Source of the DNA: Streptomyces diacarni
Lineage (GTDB): Bacteria; Actinomycetota; Actinomycetes; Streptomycetales; Streptomycetaceae
Length of the DNA: 64,000 nucleotides
Direction: 5' to 3'
NCBI RefSeq assembly: GCF_003323715.1
Contig: NZ_QOIN01000042.1
Location: forward strand, 186,001-250,000
Shown here: positions 37,796-46,121 of the stretch, in pieces
Layout of the letters: the number at the start of each line of letters is the position of its first letter
Numbering within the stretch: the first letter of the stretch is position 1
Notes under the pieces: model-generated
What the model was told of the DNA's origin: nothing
Seen by the model: the letters and a program-made list of their open reading frames with translations, nothing else
Database searches by the model: none
Translations under genes and position numbers: made by a program

Positions 37796-37966
37796 CCGGC
37801 GCGCACACGGGCACCAGCGCGTGATTCCCGTCGCTCCGCCGCCTGTGTGGCCCCCGCGGCGCCGGGCATGAGAGATCCTGCCGAGGCAGGACCCGCCGAG
37901 GCGGCATGCCCGCGCCGTACGGCGGACACCCGCGACGGCGCACACGACGGAGAAGAGGGGGCACCG

Positions 37967-39643
37967 ATGGAGAAGCACCGGCGGCCATGGCCCGCCCGAG
38001 CCCTGGTGGGCCGGGTCCTGGACCCACGTACCGCATCCCAGCGGGGCACGGGTGCCGGCGGCGGCCCGGTGGCCGCGGGCGCCGAAGGGGTACGGGCCGC
38101 CGTCCGCAACCGGCTCAGCGCCTGGGACCGCTCCCTCTTCCGCCACGTCGCCGTCACCGACTGGCCGCGCGCGGAAGGCGTGCTGCCCCGGCTGAGCCGC
38201 GCCGCCGACCACAGCAAACTGTGGACGGGCGCAGCCGCGGCGATCGCGCTGTCGGGCGCGGGCGGGCCCCGTGCCCGGCGCGGGGCGCTGCGCGGGCTGG
38301 CGTCGGTGGCGGTGACCTCGGCCGTGGTCAACACCCTCGGCAAGGGTGCCTTCGGGCGCAGCCGCCCGGTGCTGGACGACGTCCCGGTGATACGGCGGCT
38401 CAAGCGGCTGCCGACCAGCACCTCCTTCCCGTCGGGACACGCGGCCTCGGCCGCCGCGTTCGCGACCGGGGTGGCGCTGGAGTCGCGCGGCTGGGGCGCG
38501 GCGGTCGCCCCCGTGGCGGCCTCGGTGGCGTTCTCCCGCGTCTACACCGGCGTCCACTATCCGAGCGACGTGCTGGTGGGCGCCACGCTGGGCGTGGCCG
38601 CCGCCTTCGGGGTGCGCGCCGTCCTGGACGCGCGGCGCCGGGTTCCGCCGGCCCAGCCGCTGGTCGAGGCGCCGACGCTGCCCGAGGGGAGGGGGCTGTC
38701 GGTGGTGGCCAATCCGGGTTCGGGTTCCGCGGCCTTCGTCGACGAGGTCGCCGAGGCGCTGCCCGCCGCGCGGGTGACGCGCTGGGACCCGGACGCGTGC
38801 GCGCTGCCCGAGCTGCTGTCGAAGGAGGCGCAGCGCGCCGCCGAAGAGGGCGGCGCGCTGGGCGTCTTCGGCGGTGACGGCACCGTCAACGCCGCCGCAC
38901 GCGCCGCGCTCCAGCACGGCGTCCCCCTCGCGGTGCTGCCCGGCGGCACCCACAACCACCTGGCCCTCGATCTGGGCATCGGCACCTGCGCCGACCTGGC
39001 GAGCGCCGTGTCCGAAGGGCACGCCATCGCCGTCGACATGGCCCGCTTCGCGCCGCCGCGCGGTGCGGTCGGCCACGGCGGGAACGCGGGGGAGCCCGGC
39101 GGCGACGCGGGAGACCCCGGCTACTTCGTGAACACCTTCAGCCTGGGCGCGTACGGCGACCTGGTGGAGGTCCGCGACCACTGGCGGCAGCGGATCGGCC
39201 CGTGGGCGGCCGGACTGGTCGCCGCGGTGCACGTGCTGCGGCACTCGCGTCCGTTCGAGGCGCGCGTGAACGGGCGTACGCGCTCGCTGTGGCTGCTGTT
39301 CGTCGGCAACTGCTCGTACCACACCGTCGGCGGCGGCCCCGGTGGTGCGCGGCGCTTCAACCTCGCCGACGGCATGCTCGACATCCACCTGGTCAAGGCG
39401 GGGCGCTGGGCCCGTACCCGCCTGGTGGCCTCCGCGCTGACGGGCGTGCTCCACCGCTCCCCCGTGCACGCGGCCGCGCGCGGACGCCGCCTGCACCTGG
39501 CCGGTGTCCCCGAGGGCACGCTGTGCTCGTACGACGGTGAGACGGCGCCCTCCCCCTCGGCGCTGCTCGTCGACAAGCCCGCCACCCCCCTGACCGTCTA
39601 CCGGCCGCTGCCGGCCTGGCTGAGCGGCACACCGCTGTCCTGA
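37967..39643 (+). CDS. Fusion of PAP2 phosphatase and diacylglycerol-kinase-like catalytic domain
   Basis: 558 aa. Residues about 60-225 are PAP2 with all three motifs (KGAFGRSRP, PSGHA, SRVYTGVHYPSD). Residues about 245-545 are a lipid/diacylglycerol kinase domain (VVANPGSGSAAFVDEV; FGGDGTVNAAA; LPGGTHNHLALDLG). Such fusions are expected to work on membrane lipid phosphates, with one domain removing and the other adding phosphate. ATG 37967 follows AGAAGAGGGG. The gene lies 171 bases after the other PAP2 gene. Confidence 0.9.
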   Translation: MEKHRRPWPARALVGRVLDPRTASQRGTGAGGGPVAAGAEGVRAAVRNRLSAWDRSLFRHVAVTDWPRAEGVLPRLSRAADHSKLWTGAAAAIALSGAGGPRARRGALRGLASVAVTSAVVNTLGKGAFGRSRPVLDDVPVIRRLKRLPTSTSFPSGHAASAAAFATGVALESRGWGAAVAPVAASVAFSRVYTGVHYPSDVLVGATLGVAAAFGVRAVLDARRRVPPAQPLVEAPTLPEGRGLSVVANPGSGSAAFVDEVAEALPAARVTRWDPDACALPELLSKEAQRAAEEGGALGVFGGDGTVNAAARAALQHGVPLAVLPGGTHNHLALDLGIGTCADLASAVSEGHAIAVDMARFAPPRGAVGHGGNAGEPGGDAGDPGYFVNTFSLGAYGDLVEVRDHWRQRIGPWAAGLVAAVHVLRHSRPFEARVNGRTRSLWLLFVGNCSYHTVGGGPGGARRFNLADGMLDIHLVKAGRWARTRLVASALTGVLHRSPVHAAARGRRLHLAGVPEGTLCSYDGETAPSPSALLVDKPATPLTVYRPLPAWLSGTPLS

Positions 39644-39674
39644 CCGCCGCGCCGTCCCCTCCCGCGCGGCTCCG

Positions 39675-40148
39675 TCACGCCCGCGCGGGAGGCGCCGTCA
39701 TCTCGTAGACCGCCGCTGTGACCATCCCGTACGTCAGGTGGGGTACGAGGTCGGCGAGCCAGTCGGCGGCCTGCCAGGTCCGCGGGTCCGACACCTTCAA
39801 CGTGGCCATCGGCACGTCGGAGCCCGCCATCGCCGCCACCCCCGTCACCAGGCCGGCCACCGGCACGGCGGGCCGCCAGGGGAGGGCGCGGGCCGCACCG
39901 TAGAGCGCTCCGACCCCGACGCCCGTGACCATGCCGAGTACGGCCCCCAAACCCGACACCCGGTTGCGCCGGGTCTCCCCCTGACCGGGCACGGGCACGT
40001 GGGTCAGGTCGCTGGCCTCGTCCACCAGCTGCTCGGGCGCCGAGCTGCCGCCCCGGCCGCGCAGCACCATGTCCAGGTAGGTGACGGCGTTGAGCGCCGT
40101 GGTACCGGCGGCACCCGCCGCGGCCCCGGCCAGAGTGTGACGCATCAT
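39675..40148 (-). CDS. Small membrane protein, function unknown
   Basis: 157 aa with Gly/Ala-rich hydrophobic segments near residues 5-25, 70-90 and 95-115, and a last one near 135-150 (HLTYGMVTAAVYEM). A middle polar loop reads GSSAPEQLVDEASDLTHVPVPG. No family is recognised. The start may be ATG 40148 or 40145. It converges with the PAP2-kinase gene with 31 bases between stops. Confidence 0.7.
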   Translation of the reverse strand: MMRHTLAGAAAGAAGTTALNAVTYLDMVLRGRGGSSAPEQLVDEASDLTHVPVPGQGETRRNRVSGLGAVLGMVTGVGVGALYGAARALPWRPAVPVAGLVTGVAAMAGSDVPMATLKVSDPRTWQAADWLADLVPHLTYGMVTAAVYEMTAPPARA

Positions 40149-40200
40149 GCCCGGCGCGGTTCCCAGCCCCGCACCTCGGAAACCCCGCCGCTCCGCACGC

Positions 40201-40232
40201 CGGAAGTCCCGCACCCGGGTGCGGGACTTCCG
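40201..40232. terminator. Perfect 32-bp palindrome after the TetR gene
   Basis: CGGAAGTCCCGCACCC followed directly by GGGTGCGGGACTTCCG: 16-bp arms with no unpaired loop. It lies about 50 bases beyond the TetR stop on the minus strand, so it is a probable terminator; a related half site, CCCGCACCCG, follows at about 40255. Confidence 0.65.
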
Positions 40233-40278
40233 GGAACGTCCCGTTGGCTGGAAACCCCGCACCCGAGGCCCGCCCGCG

Positions 40279-40866
40279 TCAGGAAGGCGACGCGGAGTCC
40301 GCCAGCCGCCCGAGCGCCCCCAGCCCTTCCAGCACCTCGTCCGCCGTGGGCGCGTGCGCCGGGTCGCTGAGGCTCTGGATCATCACCCCCGTCATCAGCG
40401 CCGTCTGCATCATGCCGAGCGTGCGGGCGGAGCGGTCGGAGACGGCGTCCTCCGGCTCGCTGCCCAGGATCGCGGCCATCCCCCGCCATCCCTCGGCCAC
40501 GCCGCCGCTCAGCCGGGCGCTCAGCTCGGGCTGCCGCTGGGCCTGCAAGAACAGCTCCACGGTAGCGAGCCACAGGTCCGGATGGTCGCGGAACTGCGTG
40601 AGGAGCCCTTCCCACATGCGCCGGAAACCGGTGCCCGCGTCGTCACCGGATCCGGGCGCCAGCGCGCGGCCGAGGCTGTCCCCCCACTCGTCCAGCAGTT
40701 CGAACAGTGCTTGGGTCAGCAGCGCTTCACGGGAGCCGTAGTGGTAGCCGATCGCGGCGGTGCTCACACCGGCCGCCGTGGCGATGTCGCGGACGCTGGT
40801 GCGGTCGTAGCCCTTCTCCCGCAGACACCGCTTGGCGCCGGCGAGGAGGTCGTCGCGGTTTCCCAT
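40279..40866 (-). CDS. TetR family repressor divergent from a carboxylesterase
   Basis: 195 aa. The N-terminal HTH reads VRDIATAAGVSTAAIGYHYGSREALL (about 24-50), a standard TetR DNA-binding domain; the rest is a helical ligand-binding domain (WLATVELFLQAQRQPELSARL). ATG 40866 is chosen because homology begins at GNRDDLLAGAKRCLREKGYD. It is divergent from the esterase gene, with a perfect palindrome in between, so it most likely represses that gene and itself. Confidence 0.88.
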   Translation of the reverse strand: MGNRDDLLAGAKRCLREKGYDRTSVRDIATAAGVSTAAIGYHYGSREALLTQALFELLDEWGDSLGRALAPGSGDDAGTGFRRMWEGLLTQFRDHPDLWLATVELFLQAQRQPELSARLSGGVAEGWRGMAAILGSEPEDAVSDRSARTLGMMQTALMTGVMIQSLSDPAHAPTADEVLEGLGALGRLADSASPS

Positions 40867-40951
40867 GCGCGGCACCCTACCAGCCACTTGCACGACCGAG
40901 TGAGGCGTTCGTGTCATGCATTCGCCTTACGCGAACGACTCACACAGACGT

Positions 40952-40969
40952 TTTGCGCGATCGCGCAAA
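40952..40969. promoter_or_regulatory. Probable TetR operator: 18-bp perfect palindrome
   Basis: TTTGCGCGATCGCGCAAA in the 152-bp gap between the TetR gene and the esterase gene. A second, wider inverted repeat (TGAGGCGTTCG ... CGAACGACTCA, about 40901-40942) lies beside it. Confidence 0.65.
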
Positions 40970-41018
40970 TCACGGCTATGGTCCTGCCCACCGACTCGAC
41001 CGATCACGGGGAGACCCC

Positions 41019-42596
41019 ATGAACAGAACAGTCCTGGCAGGCCTCGGCCTCGCGCTGCTGACGGCATTGGCGACGCCCGCGCAGGCCACTGCCGCCACCC
41101 CGGCCTCCGACGGCACGGCCCGGGCCACCCCGCGCTCCGACGCGGCGGTCGTGACCACGGCCGCCGGCGCCGTGCGCGGCACGGTCGGCCCCCGTGTCCG
41201 GTGCTTCCAGGGCATCCCGTACGCCACCGCGGCCCGCTTCGCCGCACCCCGCCCCGCCGACCCGTGGAACGGCGTACGGGACGCCACCCGGCCGGGCAAG
41301 GTGTGCGCGCAGCCCGCCGGGCCCCCCATCGGCAAGCCCAGCACCGACGAGGACTGCCTCAACCTCAACGTCACCACCCCGCGCGGCAAAAGCGGGAAAC
41401 GACCGGTGATCGTGTGGGTGCACGGCGGCAGCATGACGGTCGGGATGGGCGACCTGTACGGCCCCGACCGGCTCACGGCCGACGGCGCGGTCGTCGTGTC
41501 GATGAACTACCGGCTCGGCGCCACCTCCTTCCTCACCCACCCCTCACTGAAGGAGTCCGGCGGCCTGGCACTGGACGACCAACGCGCCGCACTGCGCTGG
41601 GTGAACCGGAACATCGAGGCCTTCGGCGGCGACCCGTCCAACGTGACGCTCATGGGCCAGTCCGGCGGCGGCTTCTCCGTCTGCGGACACCTCGCCTCCC
41701 CCGCGTCCGCGGGCCTCTTCCACCGGGCGATCATCCAGAGCGCGCCGTGCGGCACCCCCGGCAACGCCTCCCACACACGAACCCAGGCCCGGGAGGAGAG
41801 CCGGAAGGTCATCAAGAAGACGCGCTGCGCCACCGCGTCCGACGTGGGCGACTGCCTGCGCAAGCTCCCGATCGAGGACCTGCTGAAGGCCTACGGCTCC
41901 GACCGCGAACCGCGCCCCGTCAGCGGCACCCGCACCCTGCCGCTGCCCGTCGACCGAGCGTTGCGCACCGGCCGGTTCAACCGCGTCCCCGTCCTCATCG
42001 GCGTCAACCACGACGAGGAGAACGGCATGGTCCTCGGCCAGGAGCTGGCGACCGGAACCCCCATGAAGGCCGACGCCTACAAGCCGGCCGTCGAGGAGGA
42101 GTACGGCAAACGGGCACGAGCCGTCCTGCGGCGCTACCCGCTGGGCGCCTCGGCGGGCCGGACGTGGGCGAAGGTGAAGACCGACGCGGTCTGGGCGGCA
42201 CCGACCCTGGACACCGCACGCGCGCTGTCCCGCTGGACCCCCACCCGGATGTACGAGTTCGCCGCACAGGACACCCCCTGGTACGCGAACACCGAGACGC
42301 TCAGCTTCCCGGCCGCGGCCCAGCACATGGCGGAACTTCCCTACCTGTTCGACCTGGACCTGTTCGAGGAACTGACGCCCGAGCAGGCGGCCCTGGGACA
42401 GCGGATGATCGGAGCCTGGACGCGCTTCGCCGCCACCGGCGACCCGAACGGCGGCGGCGAGACGGCGTGGCCGCGCCTGAACGACAGCCGAGGCCGGGCC
42501 GGCCGGCACGTGCAGTCCCTGACCGACGGCCCCTGGAAGCGCGCCGACTTCGCCGAAGAGCACCACTACCGCTTCTGGTCCTCGCACAAGGGCTGA
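41019..42596 (+). CDS. Secreted type-B carboxylesterase
   Basis: 525 aa. The signal peptide (LAGLGLALLTALATPAQATA) ends near residue 25. The carboxylesterase fold shows FQGIPYATAARFAAP, DCLNLNV, oxyanion loop VHGGSM, nucleophile elbow GQSGGGFSV, NHDEENGMV and AAQHMAELPYLFDLDLF with the catalytic His. It should hydrolyse esters outside the cell. The ATG at 41019 follows GGGGAGA. Control by the divergent TetR protein is likely. Confidence 0.92.
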   Translation: MNRTVLAGLGLALLTALATPAQATAATPASDGTARATPRSDAAVVTTAAGAVRGTVGPRVRCFQGIPYATAARFAAPRPADPWNGVRDATRPGKVCAQPAGPPIGKPSTDEDCLNLNVTTPRGKSGKRPVIVWVHGGSMTVGMGDLYGPDRLTADGAVVVSMNYRLGATSFLTHPSLKESGGLALDDQRAALRWVNRNIEAFGGDPSNVTLMGQSGGGFSVCGHLASPASAGLFHRAIIQSAPCGTPGNASHTRTQAREESRKVIKKTRCATASDVGDCLRKLPIEDLLKAYGSDREPRPVSGTRTLPLPVDRALRTGRFNRVPVLIGVNHDEENGMVLGQELATGTPMKADAYKPAVEEEYGKRARAVLRRYPLGASAGRTWAKVKTDAVWAAPTLDTARALSRWTPTRMYEFAAQDTPWYANTETLSFPAAAQHMAELPYLFDLDLFEELTPEQAALGQRMIGAWTRFAATGDPNGGGETAWPRLNDSRGRAGRHVQSLTDGPWKRADFAEEHHYRFWSSHKG

Positions 42597-42630
42597 CGCT
42601 CCGCCCCGGCCCGCGGGCACCGCACACACA

Positions 42631-42675
42631 TCGGCCCCGGAGCGCACGGTCACTTCCCGTGCGCACCGGGGCCGA
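42631..42675. terminator. Hairpin between esterase and DUF4232 lipoprotein
   Basis: TCGGCCCCGG-A-GCGCACGG pairs with CCGTGCGC-A-CCGGGGCCGA; 18 base pairs with one mismatch, between the two converging genes. It can end both. Confidence 0.8.
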
Positions 42676-42720
42676 ACCCCCTGTTCCCCCTGCCCCCTAC
42701 TCCCCTTTTCCCTCGGTCTC

Positions 42721-43524
42721 TCAGGCGCCGGACCCCGGGGTGAGCGCACCGATCGTCGGGACGGACGCCTTGCCCGTGGCCGACACGGGGCCGCCGGTCC
42801 AGTCGACCTTGAGGGAGGAGCGCTGATCGGGCGGCGTGATCAGCGCCGCGTCCGGGGTGACCGTCGGCACCCCGGTCATCTCCGGATTGCTGAACGACAG
42901 CGGCGCCCAGGCGCTGCTGCCCGGAGTCAGCTTGATCGTCTCGCCGCTGTCGCCCTTGCGCTCGGGGTCCAGCGACACCTGGTCGCCGTCGCTGTCGACG
43001 AAGGCGAAGCCGGGGAACCCGTACACCGTGCAGTTGCTGCCCGAGGTGTTGGTCAGGACGAGCGCGAAGTTCTCCTGCCCGGCCCCCGGATGGTTCGGGC
43101 CGATCTTCGCCGACAGGTCCGCACTGGTGCACTGCCCCGCAGCGCTCGACACCTGGTGCGCGCCGCCCTCGCCGCTCTCGGTGGAGACCACACCGGCCCC
43201 CGAACCCCCGCTGCTGCTCCCGGACCCGCCAGACCCCCCGGTCCCGCCGCTGCCCCCACTTCCCGAGCCGCCTGTACCGCCTGTGCCGCCCTCGCTCTGG
43301 ACGGCACCCGCCGGTGCCGCCGCACCGGCCTTGTGGGCCCCGGCCGCGTCCCCGCCCTGCCCGCCGCACGCCGTCAGCAGACCGCCGGCCGCCACCAGAG
43401 CGGCCGCGGCCGTCGCGATCCTGGCCGGACGGGCGAGACCACGCCGCGTCCGCCGCGGCGCCCCGCCCCCACCGGCGACCGCCCGCTCGTCCTGCCCGGT
43501 CACGATGTTCTGCTCCGCTGCCAT
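42721..43524 (-). CDS. DUF4232 lipoprotein
   Basis: 267 aa. An N-terminal basic tail and membrane segment end at the lipobox LLTACGG. A Gly/Ser linker (GGTGGSGSGGSGGTGGSG) follows, then the DUF4232 beta-sandwich with CTSADLSAKIGPNHPGAGQENFALVLTNTSGSNCTVYGFPGFAFVD in pieces. It is an exported surface protein of unknown task. ATG 43524 is preferred; TTG 43536 is also in frame. Confidence 0.85.
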   Translation of the reverse strand: MAAEQNIVTGQDERAVAGGGGAPRRTRRGLARPARIATAAAALVAAGGLLTACGGQGGDAAGAHKAGAAAPAGAVQSEGGTGGTGGSGSGGSGGTGGSGGSGSSSGGSGAGVVSTESGEGGAHQVSSAAGQCTSADLSAKIGPNHPGAGQENFALVLTNTSGSNCTVYGFPGFAFVDSDGDQVSLDPERKGDSGETIKLTPGSSAWAPLSFSNPEMTGVPTVTPDAALITPPDQRSSLKVDWTGGPVSATGKASVPTIGALTPGSGA

Positions 43525-43640
43525 GGCCGCCGTCAACTCCCTGCTCCGTGCTCCCCCGCTTCTGGGCTGTACACGGAGTTCGATGGCGGGTCAGGCGAAA
43601 AGGTTCACGAGCGGCCCCACGTTCCTCACGGGCCGCGCTC

Positions 43641-43720
43641 CCCGAGTCCGGCGCCACGCTCCTGATTCCGGCGCCACGCTCGTGAGTCCGGCGCCGCGCT
43701 CGTGAGTCCGGCGCCGCGCT
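43641..43720. repeat. 20-bp tandem repeat, four copies
   Basis: Four copies of CGTGAGTCCGGCGCCGCGCT in perfect 20-bp register (the first two are CCCGAGTCC... and CCTGATTCC...GCCACGCT variants). It is non-coding, between the DUF4232 gene and the CGNR gene, both on minus. Confidence 0.9.
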
Positions 43721-43740
43721 GGTGGTCGGCACGGAGCCCG

Positions 43741-44313
43741 TCAGTCCGTCGTCGGCCGAATACGCCGGGCGTACGCGCGGGCGGCGCGAGCGCGGTCGCC
43801 GCAGCGGGTGGAGCACCAGTGGCGGCGCCCGTGCCGGAGCAGGTAGCGGTTGCAGGGCGCGGAATCGCAGGCCGTGAGGCGGCCGGCGTCCGCCCCGGTC
43901 AGGAGGTCGGCGGCGTTGGCGGCGAGCGCCGCGAGAGCGCGGTCGAGGACCTCGTTGGTGGGACACGGCGCCGCGCGGTAGGGACCGGTCTTCTCGTCCC
44001 AGTACAGCAGCGCGGCCGTGGGGGCTCTGCCCAGTGCGCCGTTGACGGCGGCCAGCGCCGCGGGCAGGGCGGGCAGCCCGGCGACGTGGGCGGCGAACAA
44101 GGACCTGAGGCGCTCGCGCAGAGAGCGCAGCTGCGTCGCGCTCATCTCCCGCACCCCCGCGTCCTCCGGTGCGAGGCCGTGTCGGCTGAGCCATCGGTTC
44201 GTGGCCTCAGCGGTGCCGAGGAGATCGAGGAAGTGCCCTCCGGGGAGCGCGAGAGCGCTGTTGTCGGGCGCCCCCGTCGCCGCCCTCACCGACAGCACCG
44301 TACTGCTGTTCAC
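43741..44313 (-). CDS. CGNR zinc-finger (ABATE-type) regulator
   Basis: 190 aa. The N-terminal stress-related ABATE-like region begins ALPGGHFLDLLGTAEATNRWL; the C-terminal CGNR zinc finger has CDSAPCNRYLLRHGRRHWCSTRCGDRARAARAYARR, read in pieces from about residue 148. Such proteins are putative transcription regulators. The first 20 residues (GTG at 44313) overlap an antisense MFS remnant, so the true start may be further in. The neighbouring MFS fragment suggests the gene once controlled a transporter. Confidence 0.85.
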   Translation of the reverse strand: MNSSTVLSVRAATGAPDNSALALPGGHFLDLLGTAEATNRWLSRHGLAPEDAGVREMSATQLRSLRERLRSLFAAHVAGLPALPAALAAVNGALGRAPTAALLYWDEKTGPYRAAPCPTNEVLDRALAALAANAADLLTGADAGRLTACDSAPCNRYLLRHGRRHWCSTRCGDRARAARAYARRIRPTTD

Positions 44314-44664
44314 CGCGATGTTCGTCTACGGCACAGGTACGGCCACGAACCTGCTGGCCCGCTACGCCGGCGCCGACTTGGCGGCCTCCGAGCACCGCGC
44401 CCGCGCCGTGTCCACGGTGCTGGTCGCCACCGCCCTCGGCGGCGTGGCCGGCCCCGACCTCGCCGCGCCCGCGAGCGATCTCGGCGTTCCCCGCCTGGCC
44501 GGGCCGTTCCTCCTCTCCGGTACCGCCTACGCGGCTGCCGCGCTGGCGCCGGCCGACTACCCCTTCCTGACCCTCACCTGCGGCCTCTTGGCACTGGCCG
44601 TCGTGCCAACAGCCCTGTTCGAGTCGCGGGCGCGCGCGTTCCGCCTCAGCGAGGAGCCGGCCCC
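44256..44664 (+). pseudogene. Fragment of an MFS transporter
   Basis: The plus-strand reading LTDSTVLLFTAMFVYGTGTATNLLARYAGADLA, then VSTVLVATALGGVAGPDLAAPASDLGVPRLAGPFLLSGTAYAAAALA, read in pieces, is a clear internal part (about TM3 to TM6) of MFS exporters. There is no start, the first two helices and the whole second half are missing, and the frame then runs into DNA antisense to the TetR gene. It is squeezed between the CGNR and TetR genes, so it looks like the scar of a deletion. Confidence 0.75.
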
Positions 44665-44667
44665 CGG

Positions 44668-45252
44668 TCAGGGCGCAGGCGGGGGCTCCCCGACGAGCCC
44701 CGCGACGAGTGCGCGGACGTACGCCTCGTCCGTATCGGGGATCGAGAAGACCACCCGGAAGTACAGCGGCGCGACGATGCGGTCCAAAACCTGCTCCAGG
44801 GACGGGGGCGGGGGTGTGCCGCCGCGCTCCCGCGCCGTGTCGAGCACCGGGCGGAAGCGCTCGCTGACCCGGTGCAGACACTCCCGCAGCCCGTCGTGCC
44901 GCTCGTCGATATCGGGCGCCACCTCCGCGCGAAAGAAGGCGATGCCACCGGGCCGGGAGAGTTCCGCCAGTGTCCAGACGGCCTGGTTCTCCAGGTCGGC
45001 GCGCAGGTCGCCGACGAGCGGGGGCGCACTCGCATCGCCGCGGTCTCGGGCGACGTCGGCCAGGAGCGCCGCGAGCGTGCCCCAGCGCCGGTAGAGCGTG
45101 CTGGAGTTGACCCCCGCGCGCTCGGCCACGGCGGGCAGGGTCACGTGGTCGGCGCCGCGCTCGCCCACCAGTGCGACCGCGGCGTCGTGTACGGCGGAGC
45201 GGACGCGGGCGCTGCGGCCGCCGGGTCGCTTCGTCGATGCGTCAGCGTTCAC
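44668..45252 (-). CDS. TetR family repressor
   Basis: 194 aa. The HTH reads VTLPAVAERAGVNSSTLYRRWGTLAALLADVARDR in pieces (about 38-72); the C-terminal helices include FRAEVAPDIDERHDGLRECLHRVSERFRP. It is divergent from a SnoaL-like gene, with a perfect inverted repeat at 45307-45334 between them. The former target may also have been the MFS transporter whose fragment lies downstream. Confidence 0.88.
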   Translation of the reverse strand: MNADASTKRPGGRSARVRSAVHDAAVALVGERGADHVTLPAVAERAGVNSSTLYRRWGTLAALLADVARDRGDASAPPLVGDLRADLENQAVWTLAELSRPGGIAFFRAEVAPDIDERHDGLRECLHRVSERFRPVLDTARERGGTPPPPSLEQVLDRIVAPLYFRVVFSIPDTDEAYVRALVAGLVGEPPPAP

Positions 45253-45306
45253 CCCTCCACTCTAAAGCAAAGAGTTGCGCCTTAACTGGCGGCGTGCCTA
45301 CAGTCG

Positions 45307-45334
45307 CACTAAAGCGGAGACCACCGCTTTAGTG
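45307..45334. promoter_or_regulatory. Probable TetR operator
   Basis: CACTAAAGCGG and CCGCTTTAGTG, 11-bp perfect arms around six bases, in the divergent promoter between the TetR and SnoaL-like genes. A half-like CTCTAAAGCAAAGAG lies nearer the TetR start. Confidence 0.7.
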
Positions 45335-45338
45335 CTCG

Positions 45339-45392
45339 CGTGCTGAGTGCTGAGTGCTGAGTGCTGTGTGTGCTGAGTGCTGTGTGTGCTGT
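45339..45392. repeat. GCTGAGT / GCTGTGT heptamer repeat
   Basis: About seven heptamer-like units (GTGCTGAGTGCTGAGTGCTG and related) between the operator and the SnoaL-like start. Their number changes the operator-to-start distance, so slippage might alter expression. Confidence 0.8.
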
Positions 45393-45404
45393 GAAAGGAA
45401 TGCC

Positions 45405-45791
45405 ATGTCCACCAACGAAGCCCCCCTCGCCCTCGGGCGCAGCTTCCACCAAGCCCTCGTCTCAGGTGACTGGGACGGCATCCGGGCCCTGCTGCACGAC
45501 GACGCCACCTGGACCCTGCCCGGCGACAACGCCATCTCCGGAACAGTCGACGGCGCCGACGCGGTGGTGGAGCGCGCTCAGCTGATCGCCTCGTACGGTC
45601 TCGACTTCGAGCTGCTGCACATCCTGGTCAGCGGAGAGAACATGGCGCTCTCCCTGCACAACACCGCGCGCCGGGAGGACGCCGTACTGGACGAGTACCT
45701 GGCCACGGTCTGCCGGCTCCGCGACGGAAAGATCGCGGCCATCGAGACCTACCTCTCCGACGTGCCCGGAATGAACGCCTTCTTCGTCTGA
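45405..45791 (+). CDS. SnoaL-like (NTF2-fold) protein
   Basis: 128 aa. A cone-shaped alpha+beta NTF2-like fold: LGRSFHQALVSGDWDGIRALLHDDATWTLPG, then ENMALSLHNTARREDAVLDEYLATVCRLRDGKIAAIETYLSDV in pieces. Members are polyketide cyclases, isomerases, or limonene-epoxide-hydrolase-like enzymes; the exact reaction cannot be told. ATG 45405 follows AAAGGAA. It is likely repressed by the divergent TetR protein. Confidence 0.85.
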   Translation: MSTNEAPLALGRSFHQALVSGDWDGIRALLHDDATWTLPGDNAISGTVDGADAVVERAQLIASYGLDFELLHILVSGENMALSLHNTARREDAVLDEYLATVCRLRDGKIAAIETYLSDVPGMNAFFV

Positions 45792-45860
45792 CGTGTCCAA
45801 CTGGCCGAGACCGAGGGGGTCATGGCCGACGAAGCCGAGCCGCGCCGAGCACCCCGAAAC

Positions 45861-45902
45861 GACGAAGCGCCCGGACCGGTCTCCCGGTCCGGGCGCTTCG
45901 TC
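45861..45902. terminator. Strong bidirectional hairpin between SnoaL-like gene and tRNA-Lys
   Basis: GACGAAGCGCCCGGACCGG pairs perfectly with CCGGTCCGGGCGCTTCGTC around a 4-base loop: a 19-bp stem. Confidence 0.9.
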
Positions 45903-45936
45903 GCAGGTCAGGGGACTAAGCCCGCCCCGCTCGCGG

Positions 45937-46009
45937 TAGGCCGTGTGGGACTCGAACCCACAACCAATGGATTAAAAGTCCACTGCTCTGCCAATTGAGC
46001 TAACGGCCC
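45937..46009 (-). tRNA. tRNA-Lys (anticodon TTT)
   Basis: 73 nt on the minus strand. Acceptor GGGCCGT/ACGGCCT, D-arm AGCTCAATTGGCAGAGC, anticodon arm TGGACTTTTAATCCA with TTT, T-arm GTGGGTTCGAGTCCCAC. CCA is not encoded. Confidence 0.95.
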
Positions 46010-46121
46010 GCACCGAGCAGCATAGCCCGGCCGTCCGGCGCGGTTCGAAGGCATTCCCCGTTGCGTGCCCTCGGACCGCGCTCGAACGTGCGTGTGGCAG
46101 ACGTCAGCTGGTCACGAGCCG

